Of a DNA stretch of 64,000 nt, positions 51,458 through 59,250 are shown piece by piece. Made by a program: the position numbers and the translations under genes. The notes under the pieces are model-generated. The model saw nothing but the letters and a program-made list of their open reading frames with translations, did no database searches and was not told the origin of the DNA. Source of the stretch: Clostridiales bacterium (GTDB lineage: Bacteria > Bacillota > Clostridia > Oscillospirales > Oscillospiraceae); the NCBI GenBank assembly GCA_004551945.1, contig SFPN01000013.1, forward strand, positions 67,755-131,754, written 5' to 3'. Each line of letters begins with the position of its first letter. Positions within the stretch are counted from its first letter, which is position 1.

Positions 51458-52761
51458 TGGAGCAGGTGCAGGTGATCGGCGCGGGCCTGGCCGGGTGCGA
51501 AGCCGCCTGGCAGCTGGCCCAGCGGGGCATTCCCGTGGCGCTCTGGGAGATGAAGCCCCGGAAAAAGACCCCCGCCCACCACTCCGACCTTTTTGGGGAG
51601 CTGGTGTGCTCCAACTCCCTCCGGTCCGACCAGCTGGAAAACGCGGTGGGCCTGCTGAAGGAGGAGCTGCGGAGGCTTAACTCCCTGATCCTCCGGTGCG
51701 CCGACGAGCACCGGGTGGCCGCCGGAGGCGCTTTGGCGGTGGACCGGCTGGGCTTTTCCCAGGCCATTACCGACGCGGTGCGCTCCCACCCCCTCATTCA
51801 GGTGAAGGAAGGGGAGGTTACCCAGTTGCCCGACGAGGGCCAGGTCATTGTGGCCACCGGCCCTCTCACCTCGGATGCTTTGGCTCAGGCCATCGCCCAG
51901 CGGTATCCGGCCAGCGGCTACCTGCACTTTTACGACGCGGCGGCCCCCCTGGTGACCTTCGAGAGCGTGGACATGGACAGCGCCTACTTTGCCTCCCGGT
52001 ACGACAAGGGGACCCCTGACTACATTAACTGCCCCCTGAGCCAGGAGGAGTACCTGGCCTTTTGGCAGGCTTTGTCCCAGGCCAGGGAGGCTCCCGTCCA
52101 CGGGTTTGAGGATAAGAACGTGTTTGAGGGCTGCATGCCCGTGGAGGTCATGGCCCGGCGGGGGGAGCAGACCCTGTGCTTCGGTCCCTTAAAACCCCGG
52201 GGCCTGCCGGACCCCAAGACCGGGAAGGAGCCCTACGCCGTGGTCCAGCTCCGGCGGGACAACGAGGCGGGCACCATTTACAACCTGGTGGGCTTTCAGA
52301 CCCACCTGACCTGGCCGGAGCAGAAGCGGGTGTTTTCCATGATCCCCGCCCTGAAAAACGCCGAGTTTGTCCGCTACGGGGTGATGCACCGGAACACTTA
52401 TCTGGACTCCCCCCGGCTGCTGGACCGGTACTACCGGGTGAAGGCCGAGCCCAGAATCTGCTTTGCCGGGCAGGTCACCGGGGTGGAGGGCTATGTGGAG
52501 TCCACCGCCTCCGGCTGCCTGGCGGCCATGGAGATGGCCCGGCGCATCCAGGGCAAGGCCCCGGCGGATTTCCCCCAGGAGACCGCCATCGGCGCCCTGG
52601 CCCTTTACATCAGCAACGAATCGGTGGCCAATTTCCAGCCCATGAACGTCAACTTCGGCATCATGCCGCCCCTGGGCTACCGGGTCAAGGGAAAGCGCAA
52701 CAAGAACGCTGAGCTCTCCCGCCGGGCGCTGGAAGCATTGGACGCCATGGATCTGGCTTGA
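51454..52761 (+). CDS. trmFO: Folate/FAD-dependent tRNA (uracil-5-)-methyltransferase TrmFO
   Basis: 435 residues. It makes m5U54 in the T-loop of tRNA using methylenetetrahydrofolate and FADH2. FAD-binding loop VIGAGLAGCEAAWQLAQRG; conserved ELVCSNSLRSDQ and the late FAGQVTGVEGYVESTASGCLA, which holds the second FAD contact. The topA-trmFO order is conserved in Firmicutes. A second in-frame ATG at 51457 is also possible. Confidence 0.95.
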   Translation: MMEQVQVIGAGLAGCEAAWQLAQRGIPVALWEMKPRKKTPAHHSDLFGELVCSNSLRSDQLENAVGLLKEELRRLNSLILRCADEHRVAAGGALAVDRLGFSQAITDAVRSHPLIQVKEGEVTQLPDEGQVIVATGPLTSDALAQAIAQRYPASGYLHFYDAAAPLVTFESVDMDSAYFASRYDKGTPDYINCPLSQEEYLAFWQALSQAREAPVHGFEDKNVFEGCMPVEVMARRGEQTLCFGPLKPRGLPDPKTGKEPYAVVQLRRDNEAGTIYNLVGFQTHLTWPEQKRVFSMIPALKNAEFVRYGVMHRNTYLDSPRLLDRYYRVKAEPRICFAGQVTGVEGYVESTASGCLAAMEMARRIQGKAPADFPQETAIGALALYISNESVANFQPMNVNFGIMPPLGYRVKGKRNKNAELSRRALEALDAMDLA

Positions 52762-52781
52762 GTGAGCAGAAAGGAACGGAC

Positions 52782-53816
52782 ATGAAGATCATTTTGGACG
52801 CCATGGGCGGCGACAACGCCCCTCTGGCCCCGGTGGAAGGGGCCATCCAGGCGGCAGAGCAGCTGGGTGTGGACGTGGTCCTCACCGGCAGGGAGCCGGA
52901 CATCCGGGCCTGCCTGGAGCAGCTGGGCCGCAAGAGCCTGCCCAAGGGCATGGAGATCGTACACACCCAGGAGATTATCACCATGGAGGACAACCCTGCC
53001 CGGGCCTTCCGGGACAAGCCGGACTCCTCCATGACGGTGGGCCTGCGGATGCTGAAGGCCGGGGAGGGGGACGCCTTCGTCTCCGCCGGCAGCACCGGCG
53101 CTCTGCTCTCCGGGGCAACCCTCACCGTGGGGCGCATCCGGGGCATCCGCCGGGCGGCTTTGGCCCCTGTGGTACCCAGCGCTTCGGGGGGTATGGTCCT
53201 CATCGACTGCGGCGCCACCGCCGACTGCACCCCGGAATATCTGCTCCAGTACGCCTATATGGGCTCCTACTACGCCCAGAAGTTTCTGGGGGTGGAAAAG
53301 CCCCGGGTGGGCCTGCTGAACATCGGCGTGGAGCCCAGCAAGGGCCTGGACCTGCACCGGGAGACCTACCCCCTGCTCCAGAAGGCCCACGAGGAGGGCC
53401 GCATCCAGTTCGTGGGCAACGTGGAGGGCCGAGAGGCCATCAGCCAGGGGGTGGACGTGCTGGTGACCGACGGGTTCACCGGCAACATCTTCCTGAAAAC
53501 CTTTGAGGGCGCCGCCCTGCTCTTTGCCAAAAAGCTCAAGGGGATGCTCCTGTCCAGCGGGAAGAGCAAGGTGGCCGCCCTGCTGCTGAAGGACAAAGTG
53601 GCCGAATTTAAGAAGGAGTTTGACCCCGGAGAGATCGGGGGCACCGCCCTGCTGGGCATCTCCAAGCCGGTGATTAAGGCCCACGGCTCCTCCAACGCTT
53701 ACGCCTTTTTCAACGCCATGCGCCAGGCGGTTTCGGTGGCTCAGTCGGGGATTATTCAGGACATCACCGACAATGTGGAGTACATGCGCGTGAACAAGGT
53801 CAAGGCCGGAGAGTGA
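52782..53816 (+). CDS. plsX: Phosphate acyltransferase PlsX
   Basis: 344 residues. It converts acyl-ACP to acyl-phosphate, the first step of phospholipid synthesis with PlsY. Family blocks: ILDAMGGDNAPLAPVEGAI, the SAGSTGALLSGATL motif, VLIDCGATADCTPEYLLQYAYMG and the FTGNIFLKTFEG motif. ATG 52782 has AAAGGA eight bases upstream; a GTG at 52758 overlaps trmFO. It heads plsX-acpP-rnc, but acpP has its own promoter. Confidence 0.95.
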   Translation: MKIILDAMGGDNAPLAPVEGAIQAAEQLGVDVVLTGREPDIRACLEQLGRKSLPKGMEIVHTQEIITMEDNPARAFRDKPDSSMTVGLRMLKAGEGDAFVSAGSTGALLSGATLTVGRIRGIRRAALAPVVPSASGGMVLIDCGATADCTPEYLLQYAYMGSYYAQKFLGVEKPRVGLLNIGVEPSKGLDLHRETYPLLQKAHEEGRIQFVGNVEGREAISQGVDVLVTDGFTGNIFLKTFEGAALLFAKKLKGMLLSSGKSKVAALLLKDKVAEFKKEFDPGEIGGTALLGISKPVIKAHGSSNAYAFFNAMRQAVSVAQSGIIQDITDNVEYMRVNKVKAGE

Positions 53817-53853
53817 ACCGCGGCGACTTGCCTGGATTTTTCCAATTTGCCTA

Positions 53854-53882
53854 TTGACAGCACATGAAATTATCCCTATAGT
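53854..53882 (+). promoter_or_regulatory. Promoter for acpP-rnc
   Basis: TTGACA (53854-53859), a 17-base spacer and TATAGT (53877-53882). No FapR-type palindrome was recognised near it. Confidence 0.85.
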
Positions 53883-53962
53883 AAAGAGCAGTTAAATAAC
53901 CACTTTGGAATTTAACAGAACAGTATTTCCGGCGAAACGGATTCCAAAAGGAGCAGTATGGT

Positions 53963-54199
53963 ATGATTTTAGAGAAGCTGAAAGGTTTGATTGCGGATCA
54001 GTTGGGCGTGGACGCGAACAGTATCTCCATGGACACCAACTTCGAGGAAGATCTGGGCGTCGATTCTCTGGATATCGTAGAGCTGTCTATGGCTCTGGAA
54101 GAGGAATTTGACATCGGCGAAATGAGCGAAGAGGACCTGGCCACCATCAAGACGGTGGGAGACCTGGTCGGCTATTTGCAGCGCAAGCTGGATTTATAA
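53963..54199 (+). CDS. acpP: Acyl carrier protein
   Basis: 78 residues, highly acidic. It carries growing acyl chains on 4'-phosphopantetheine attached to Ser35 in GVDSLDIVELSMALEEEF. ATG 53963 has AAAGGAG nine bases upstream; the ATG at 53958 is out of frame. The gene lies between plsX and rnc, as in many bacteria. CoaD, encoded at 12353, makes the precursor of its cofactor. Confidence 0.96.
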   Translation: MILEKLKGLIADQLGVDANSISMDTNFEEDLGVDSLDIVELSMALEEEFDIGEMSEEDLATIKTVGDLVGYLQRKLDL

Positions 54200-54221
54200 T
54201 ATAACAGCGCAACCTGCCTGC

Positions 54222-54246
54222 CGGCCCCCGTCCTTTGGCGGGGGCC
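54222..54246 (+). other. Hairpin between acpP and rnc
   Basis: GGCCCCCG / CGGGGGCC with a seven-base loop, followed by only a few T residues; likely an mRNA processing or partial termination site that lets acpP exceed rnc. Confidence 0.55.
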
Positions 54247-54275
54247 GCAGTTTGATAGAGAAAGGAGCGGACACC

Positions 54276-54959
54276 ATGAAGACCCTGGAAGAGAAGATCG
54301 GCTACACCTTCCGCGATCCCACGCTGCTGGAAAACGCCCTGACCCACAGCTCCTATGCCAACGAGCACCGGGAGAAGGGGATGCCCAGCAACGAGCGGCT
54401 GGAGTTTCTGGGGGACTCGATTCTGGGTCTCGTGGTGGCAGACCACCTCTACCGCACCCGGCCGGACCTGCCCGAGGGGGACCTGACCCGCATCCGGGCG
54501 GCCCTGGTGTGCGAGAGCAGCCTGGTGGAGGTGGCCAAGTCCCTGGACCTGGGCAGCTACCTGAAACTGGGCAAGGGGGAGGAGAGCGGCGGCGGCCGCC
54601 ACCGTCCCTCCATCCAGGCGGACGCGGTGGAGGCCATGCTGGCTGCGGTCTATCTGGACGGGGGCATCGGCCAGGCCCGGAAGCTGATCCACACCCTGGT
54701 GATCCGCCAGGAGAGGGAGAAAACCGCCGCCGGGCGGGACTATAAAACCGCCCTCCAGGAGCTGGTCCAGCGGGAGAGCGGCCAGGTGCTGTCCTACCGT
54801 CTGGTGGGGGAGAGCGGCCCGGACCACGCCAAGACCTTCTCCATGGAGGTCCTGCTCAACGGCCAGCCCATCGGCGCCGGTGAGGGCCGCAGCAAGAAGG
54901 AAGCCGAACAGGCCGCGGCCAAGGCAGCGGTAGGGAAGCTGGAGAAAAATCGCGTATGA
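54276..54959 (+). CDS. rnc: Ribonuclease III
   Basis: 227 residues. Double-strand-specific endoribonuclease for rRNA and mRNA processing. Catalytic signature NERLEFLGDSILGLVVAD and the second acidic cluster DAVEAMLAAVYLDGG; a C-terminal dsRNA-binding domain ends GRSKKEAEQAAAKAAVGKL. ATG 54276 has AAAGGAG eight bases upstream. It overlaps the next gene by 4 bases. An smc gene, often next, is not present. Confidence 0.95.
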   Translation: MKTLEEKIGYTFRDPTLLENALTHSSYANEHREKGMPSNERLEFLGDSILGLVVADHLYRTRPDLPEGDLTRIRAALVCESSLVEVAKSLDLGSYLKLGKGEESGGGRHRPSIQADAVEAMLAAVYLDGGIGQARKLIHTLVIRQEREKTAAGRDYKTALQELVQRESGQVLSYRLVGESGPDHAKTFSMEVLLNGQPIGAGEGRSKKEAEQAAAKAAVGKLEKNRV

Positions 54960-55453
54960 ACAAAAACAGAAGAAATATTCTCATCGCCGTGGTCCTGCTG
55001 GTGATCCTGCTGGTGATGCCCTTCTGGGGGTCCATCAAGGGGCTGATCACCGGGGAGGACGCCTCCACCGGTGCCACCACCGAAGCGCCTCAGGTGACCT
55101 GCACCCTGGCAGTGTCCGTCCAGCCTGCGCTGGAGGACATTGATTTGGTGAAGGAGGAAGCCCGGGACCTGCTGCCGGAGGACGGCTGGCTGCTGGCGGA
55201 AACCCAGGTCACCCTGTCTGAGGGATCGACCCTGCTGGACGCTTTGCAGACGGCCTGCCGGGAGGCAGGGCTTGCCGTGGAGGCCAGCAGCGGCTATGTG
55301 GAAGCCATCGGCGGCCTGCGGGCCGGGGACGGGGGCGACCTGTCCGGCTGGACCTACACCGTAAACGGCGAAACCGTCATGACCGGCGCCGGGGAGCTGG
55401 AAGTCCAGGAGGGCGACCAGATCCTCTGGAGCTATGTCTGCACCTGGGAGTAA
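54956..55453 (+). CDS. DUF4430 domain lipo-/membrane-anchored protein
   Basis: 165 residues. One N-terminal membrane helix (IAVVLLVILLVMPFWG), a linker, then an exported domain with the DUF4430 pattern: TLLDALQTACREAGL, SGWTYTVNG and GDQILWSYV. The fold is shared with the C-terminal domain of cobalamin-binding transcobalamins and with adhesin-like proteins; a binding role is possible. No Cys lipobox is visible, so it is membrane-anchored by its helix. Its start overlaps the rnc stop, so it is the last gene of that operon. Confidence 0.88.
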   Translation: MNKNRRNILIAVVLLVILLVMPFWGSIKGLITGEDASTGATTEAPQVTCTLAVSVQPALEDIDLVKEEARDLLPEDGWLLAETQVTLSEGSTLLDALQTACREAGLAVEASSGYVEAIGGLRAGDGGDLSGWTYTVNGETVMTGAGELEVQEGDQILWSYVCTWE

Positions 55454-55458
55454 CGAAA

Positions 55459-55488
55459 AGAGAGACGAAAAACCGTCTCTCTTTTTTT
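55459..55488 (+). terminator. Rho-independent terminator
   Basis: Nine-base stem AGAGAGACG / CGTCTCTCT with a six-base A-rich loop, then seven T. Confidence 0.95.
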
Positions 55489-55492
55489 GCCT

Positions 55493-55517
55493 CTTGGCTC
55501 CCCATCTGGGGGAGCTG
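55493..55517. repeat. Intergenic palindromic repeat, copy B
   Basis: The same 25-base core as copies at 27903 and 63682, with one C-to-A change in the loop-side stem. It follows a terminator directly. The rest of the dyad seen in copy A is not kept here. Confidence 0.75.
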
Positions 55518-55567
55518 GCAAAAGCAACCAGACCCAAGTCGTCCCGAAAAAGTGTCCTGAAAAACCC

Positions 55568-55596
55568 TTGACAACCCTGGCCGGACGTGCTATACT
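55568..55596 (+). promoter_or_regulatory. Promoter for the T-box/trpB2 transcript
   Basis: TTGACA (55568-55573), a 17-base spacer and TATACT (55591-55596). Confidence 0.9.
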
Positions 55597-55602
55597 TCAC
55601 TC

Positions 55603-55885
55603 AACTAAACCGGTGAACGGGACGAGTACCCAGAATTCTGCCTGACAAAGCGAGCTGCGGAGGGTGAAAGCGCAGCCCAGTGCGGACCTGGCGAATGGAC
55701 CCGGGAGGGCGAACCCAACGCCGCAAGGCCAGTAGGGGAGACGGGAGAGAGCACGCCGTTACCACGTGCCGGCACTTGTTGGAGTGCGCTGAGAGGGCGC
55801 GATACGCGCCAAGCCGGGTGGCACCGCAGAAGTTTGTCGCTTCTGTCCCTGCAAAAACAATGCAAGGGACGGGGGCGTTTTTTGT
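55603..55885 (+). promoter_or_regulatory. T-box leader specific for tRNA-Trp
   Basis: A riboregulator that senses uncharged tRNA. Stem I has CGGG paired with CCCG and CCAG with CTGG, flanking an internal loop with AGTA on the 5' side and the specifier TGG (55696-55698) on the 3' side, within GAATGGAC. The T-box core GGGTGGCACCGC (55816-55827) contains TGGC, which would pair with the tRNA 3' end if the discriminator base is G, as in bacterial tRNA-Trp. A terminator stem (GTCCCT / AGGGAC) and T run (55878-55883) follow, so uncharged tRNA-Trp should turn on the downstream gene. Confidence 0.95.
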
Positions 55886-55918
55886 TCCCCTCCCTTTACG
55901 AGAAAGGAGCTGACCATC

Positions 55919-57298
55919 ATGGCAGCAAACAAGGAAATCCCCTACAAGATCTATCTGGAAGAAAACGAAATGCCTAAGGCATGGTACAACGTCCGGGCTG
56001 ACATGAAGAACAAGCCCGCCCCCCTCCTGAACCCCGGCACTCACCAGCCCATGACCGCTCAGGAGCTGGAAGGGGTGTTCTGCGCCGAACTGGTGCAGCA
56101 GGAGCTGGACAACACCACCGCTTACATTCCCATCCCCCAGGAAATCCAGAATTTCTATAAGATGTACCGTCCCTCCCCCCTGGTCCGGGCTTACTGCCTG
56201 GAGGAGAAGCTGAAGACCCCCGCCAAGATCTACTACAAGTTCGAGGGCAACAACACCTCCGGCAGCCACAAGCTGAACTCCGCTATCGCCCAGGCCTATT
56301 ACGCCAAGAAGCAGGGCCTGAAGGGCGTCACCACCGAGACCGGCGCCGGTCAGTGGGGCACCGCTCTGTCCATGGCCTGCGCCTACCTGGACCTGGACTG
56401 CCAGGTGTACATGGTGAAGGTGAGCTATGAGCAGAAGCCCTTCCGCCGGGAAGTGATGCGCACCTACGGCGCCTCCGTCACCCCCTCCCCCTCCAACACC
56501 ACCAACGTGGGCCGTCAGATCCTGGCCGAGCACCCGGGCACCACCGGCTCCCTGGGCTGCGCCATCTCCGAGGCCGTGGAGGCCGCTGTCACCCAGGAGG
56601 GTTACCGCTATGTGCTGGGCTCCGTGCTGAACCAGGTGCTGCTGCACCAGTCCGTCATCGGCCTGGAGACCAAGGCCGCCCTGGACAAGTACGGCATCAA
56701 GCCCGACATCATCATCGGCTGCGCCGGCGGCGGCTCCAACCTGGGCGGTCTGATCTCCCCCTTCGCCGGGGACATGCTCCGGGGCGAGGCCAACTACCGG
56801 ATCATCGCCGTGGAACCCGCCTCCTGCCCCAGCCTGACCCGGGGCAAGTACGCCTATGACTTCTGCGACACCGGCAAGGTCTGCCCCCTGGCCAAGATGT
56901 ACACCCTGGGCAGCAACTTTATCCCCTCCGCCAACCACGCCGGCGGTCTGCGGTATCACGGCATGAGCAGCATCGTCAGCCAGCTCTACCACGACGGCCT
57001 CATCGAGGCCACCAGCGTGGAGCAGACCAAGGTCTTTGAGGCGGCTGAGTACTTTGCCCGGGTGGAAGGCATCCTGCCCGCTCCCGAGTCCAGCCACGCC
57101 ATCCGGGTGGCCATCGACGAGGCCATCAAGTGCCGGGAGACCGGCGAGGAGAAGACCATCGTCTTCGGCCTCACCGGCACGGGCTACTTTGACATGGTGG
57201 CCTATGAGAAGTTCAACAATGGGGAGATGGGCGACTACATCCCCACCGACGAAGAGCTGGAAAAGAGCTTCACCACCCTGCCCCAGGTGGAGGAGTAA
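55919..57298 (+). CDS. TrpB-like (TrpB2) tryptophan synthase beta chain
   Basis: 459 residues, longer than TrpB1 (~400) and typical of TrpB2. A pyridoxal-phosphate enzyme that joins indole and serine to make tryptophan. The PLP lysine is in NNTSGSHKLNSA and the phosphate loop is GCAGGGSNLGG. The long N-terminus (KAWYNVRADMKNKPAPLLNPGTHQPMT) is the TrpB2 mark. No trpA or other trp gene is adjacent, so it may work alone on free indole. T-box control by tRNA-Trp supports a real role in tryptophan supply. AAAGGAG precedes ATG 55919. Confidence 0.94.
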   Translation: MAANKEIPYKIYLEENEMPKAWYNVRADMKNKPAPLLNPGTHQPMTAQELEGVFCAELVQQELDNTTAYIPIPQEIQNFYKMYRPSPLVRAYCLEEKLKTPAKIYYKFEGNNTSGSHKLNSAIAQAYYAKKQGLKGVTTETGAGQWGTALSMACAYLDLDCQVYMVKVSYEQKPFRREVMRTYGASVTPSPSNTTNVGRQILAEHPGTTGSLGCAISEAVEAAVTQEGYRYVLGSVLNQVLLHQSVIGLETKAALDKYGIKPDIIIGCAGGGSNLGGLISPFAGDMLRGEANYRIIAVEPASCPSLTRGKYAYDFCDTGKVCPLAKMYTLGSNFIPSANHAGGLRYHGMSSIVSQLYHDGLIEATSVEQTKVFEAAEYFARVEGILPAPESSHAIRVAIDEAIKCRETGEEKTIVFGLTGTGYFDMVAYEKFNNGEMGDYIPTDEELEKSFTTLPQVEE

Positions 57299-57311
57299 TT
57301 CCCACAAAATC

Positions 57312-57343
57312 AAAAAGGATGGCCTCCGGGCCATCCTTTTTTT
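57312..57343 (+). terminator. Rho-independent terminator
   Basis: Ten-base stem AAGGATGGCC / GGCCATCCTT with a TCCG loop, then seven T. Confidence 0.95.
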
Positions 57344-57352
57344 GCTTCCGGT

Positions 57353-57379
57353 GAACCATACTCCGTCCTCAGGCGTATG
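57353..57379 (+). promoter_or_regulatory. ECF-sigma type promoter upstream of the sigma gene
   Basis: GAACC (57353-57357), a 16-base spacer and CGTATG (57374-57379). The GAACC...CGT pattern is the common ECF promoter form, so the sigma factor downstream probably drives its own gene. No sigma-A promoter was seen in this short gap. Confidence 0.65.
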
Positions 57380-57403
57380 TCTATGTGAAAGGAGGCGCGA
57401 GCG

Positions 57404-57892
57404 ATGGACCAGTACATCCGGCAATACGGGAAACGTCTGTATGGGCTGTGCCTCACCCTCTGCGCCCGCCCCCACGACGCGGAGGACCTGTATCAGGACA
57501 CCTGGATGAAGGCCCTGGAGCATCTGGACCAGTACGACCCTGCCCGGCCCTTCCTGCCCTGGGTCACCCGCATCTGCGTGAACACCTACCGCAGCCGTCT
57601 GCGGCGGCTGGCCCGCAGCCCGGTGTTCAACGGCTTTCCCACCAGCCAGGAGAAGGACGACCTTCTCTCTCAGGTCCCCGCCCCGGAAAAACCCGACTAC
57701 AGCCCCCTCCACCAGGCCATTGACGGCCTGCCGGAGAAGCTGCGGGTGGCGGTGATCCTGTACTATTTCCAGGACATGGACGTGAACTCCGCCGCCCAGG
57801 TCCTGGGGGTCCCTCCGGGGACGGTAAAATCCCGGCTGCACAAGGCCCGGGCCAAACTGAAGGAGGTGCTGGGAAATGACCCCGATCTATGA
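57404..57892 (+). CDS. ECF-type RNA polymerase sigma factor
   Basis: 162 residues. Region 2 is residues 1-70 with CARPHDAEDLYQDTWMKALEHLDQYDP and the promoter-melting/minus-10 part PFLPWVTRICVNTYRSRLRR. Region 4 is about 105-155 (GLPEKLRVAVILYYFQDMDVNSAAQVLGVPPGTVKSRLHKARAKLK). There is no region 3, so group 4. ATG 57404 has AAAGGAGG ten bases upstream. It overlaps the next gene by 17 bases, which is the place where an anti-sigma factor usually lies. The signal is unknown. Confidence 0.93.
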   Translation: MDQYIRQYGKRLYGLCLTLCARPHDAEDLYQDTWMKALEHLDQYDPARPFLPWVTRICVNTYRSRLRRLARSPVFNGFPTSQEKDDLLSQVPAPEKPDYSPLHQAIDGLPEKLRVAVILYYFQDMDVNSAAQVLGVPPGTVKSRLHKARAKLKEVLGNDPDL

Positions 57893-58154
57893 CTTTGAAG
57901 CCGCGAGTCCCCCTGTCCTGACAGAGACGATCCTGCGGGCCAGGGCAGAGGAAAAGAAGCTCCGCCGCCAGACCGCCCTGGTGACCCTGGCGGCTGTGCT
58001 CACCCAGGTCTGCCTGGTGGTGCTGGGCCTTGTCCTGTACCCCGTCCAGCCCCAGGCTGCCCTGGCCTGCTTTATCTACCTGTGCCTGTCCACCGCCGGA
58101 GGCGGGGTGGTGGCCCTGACCTACACCCGGAAAAGGAGGTTTCTGCTGTCATGA
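57876..58154 (+). CDS. Small membrane protein, possible anti-sigma partner
   Basis: 92 residues: about 38 cytoplasmic residues (DFEAASPPVLTETILRARAEEKKLRRQ), then two hydrophobic helices (about 40-62 and 66-85) and a basic end. It overlaps the sigma gene by 17 bases and the next gene by 4, so the three are translated together. The cytoplasmic part is too short for a normal anti-sigma domain and has no zinc motif, so the anti-sigma idea rests only on position. Confidence 0.75.
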   Translation: MTPIYDFEAASPPVLTETILRARAEEKKLRRQTALVTLAAVLTQVCLVVLGLVLYPVQPQAALACFIYLCLSTAGGGVVALTYTRKRRFLLS

Positions 58155-59059
58155 GTATCGTTGCTGTGACCCTTCTGTTGGTCCCCCTGTTTTTGGTGAT
58201 CCCCATTCTCCTGGGGGTTTACACCTACCGGGACGCGAAGCGCCGGGGGATGAACGCCCCCCTCTGGGCCCTGGTGGCGGCCCTGGCTCCCACCTTCCTG
58301 GGCTTTCTCATCTATCTGCTGGTGCGGGGGAGCCACTCCGACTGGAAGTGCCCCCGGTGCGGCGGGGCGGTGGAGGAGACCTATGTGGTCTGCCCCCGGT
58401 GCGGAGCCCGGCTGAAGGCCTCTTGTCCCCGGTGCGGCGCGCCGGTGGAGGCCGGGTGGAAGGTGTGCCCCCAGTGCGCTGCCTCCCTGGAGGGGGAGGG
58501 GCTGGACATTACCCCGCCGGTGAAGCCCAGGGACAAGGCCCTGGGGAAAATTCTGGCGGTGGTGATCCTCATCCCCGTGGCTTTTCTGGTGCTGCTGCTG
58601 AACTTCGGGGTGTACTCGGTGGCCGGGAGCAGTGGGGTTTCCCACACGGCCTGTTACGACGAATGGGCGTTCTATCTGGAAACCCGTGAGATGGGCCTGG
58701 GGCAGATGGGCTTAAAGGAGCAGGCCCTTCAGGACGAGAGCAAGCTGTGGGCCGTGGTGTCCCAGGACCGAACCGGCAGCGGGGAGATCCTGTGGACCTG
58801 CCTGCTCTACCTGCCCCACACGGAGCTGGACCTGGTGTCCACCGGCGAGACCGAGCGCCTCCTGCATCACGGCATGGAGGTGGCATACACCCGGACGGAC
58901 ACGGACCAGGGGGTGTACCTGGTGCTCAGCTGGTGCGGGGAGAAGGAGCTCAAGCTCACCGTCACCCGGGACGGAAAGCGGGTTCCCTGGGTGGCAGGAG
59001 AGTGCGGCCAGGATCTGAGCCTGCTGTCCGGGATGGAAGGGGCTGAACACTGCGACTGA
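58151..59059 (+). CDS. Membrane protein with zinc-ribbon repeats
   Basis: 302 residues. Two helices lie at about 1-20 and 38-58. Next come four C-x2-C pairs (CPRCG, CPRCG, CPRCG, CPQC; about residues 65-118), which make two zinc ribbons. A further helix follows (about 138-160, LAVVILIPVAFLVLLLNFG), then a C-terminal domain of about 140 residues outside. ATG 58151 is chosen because AAGGAGG lies upstream within the previous gene. No family was assigned to the C-terminal domain. As part of the sigma operon it may sense or transmit the signal. Confidence 0.82.
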   Translation: MSIVAVTLLLVPLFLVIPILLGVYTYRDAKRRGMNAPLWALVAALAPTFLGFLIYLLVRGSHSDWKCPRCGGAVEETYVVCPRCGARLKASCPRCGAPVEAGWKVCPQCAASLEGEGLDITPPVKPRDKALGKILAVVILIPVAFLVLLLNFGVYSVAGSSGVSHTACYDEWAFYLETREMGLGQMGLKEQALQDESKLWAVVSQDRTGSGEILWTCLLYLPHTELDLVSTGETERLLHHGMEVAYTRTDTDQGVYLVLSWCGEKELKLTVTRDGKRVPWVAGECGQDLSLLSGMEGAEHCD

Positions 59060-59160
59060 AGAACGCAGTTCGCCCCTACGACTGGGTTTGTGGTCACCGG
59101 AACCCCCTTGTGCCTACAGGGCGGGTGGTTTACGGGGGTTCGGTTGCGCTGCGCAGATCT
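59060..59160. repeat. Spacer with repeat fragments before the merR gene
   Basis: GAACGCAGTTC followed by GCCCCTAC (59062-59080) is the reverse of the GTAGGGGCGAACTGCGTTC-type intergenic repeat, and CTACAGGGCGGGTGG follows further on. There is no reading frame and no clear terminator. Confidence 0.5.
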
Positions 59161-59186
59161 GTATGCTAAAATTCTCATAGATGCCC

Positions 59187-59217
59187 TTGACTGTAAAGCT
59201 GCTTTACACCGTATCCT
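59187..59217 (+). promoter_or_regulatory. MerR-type promoter with operator in a 19-base spacer
   Basis: TTGACT (59187-59192), a 19-base spacer and TATCCT (59212-59217). Inside it is a perfect dyad TGTAAAG-CTG-CTTTACA (59192-59208). The over-long spacer plus central palindrome is the hallmark of promoters twisted into activity by MerR proteins, and a MerR gene follows at once. Confidence 0.88.
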
Positions 59218-59250
59218 GTCTGGGAAAGACGAGAGAAGGAGGACAAGCTC

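Noticed and set aside
57876..58154. Calling the 92-residue protein a zinc-binding anti-sigma factor (ZAS)
   Set aside because: No His-x3-Cys-x2-Cys motif is present.
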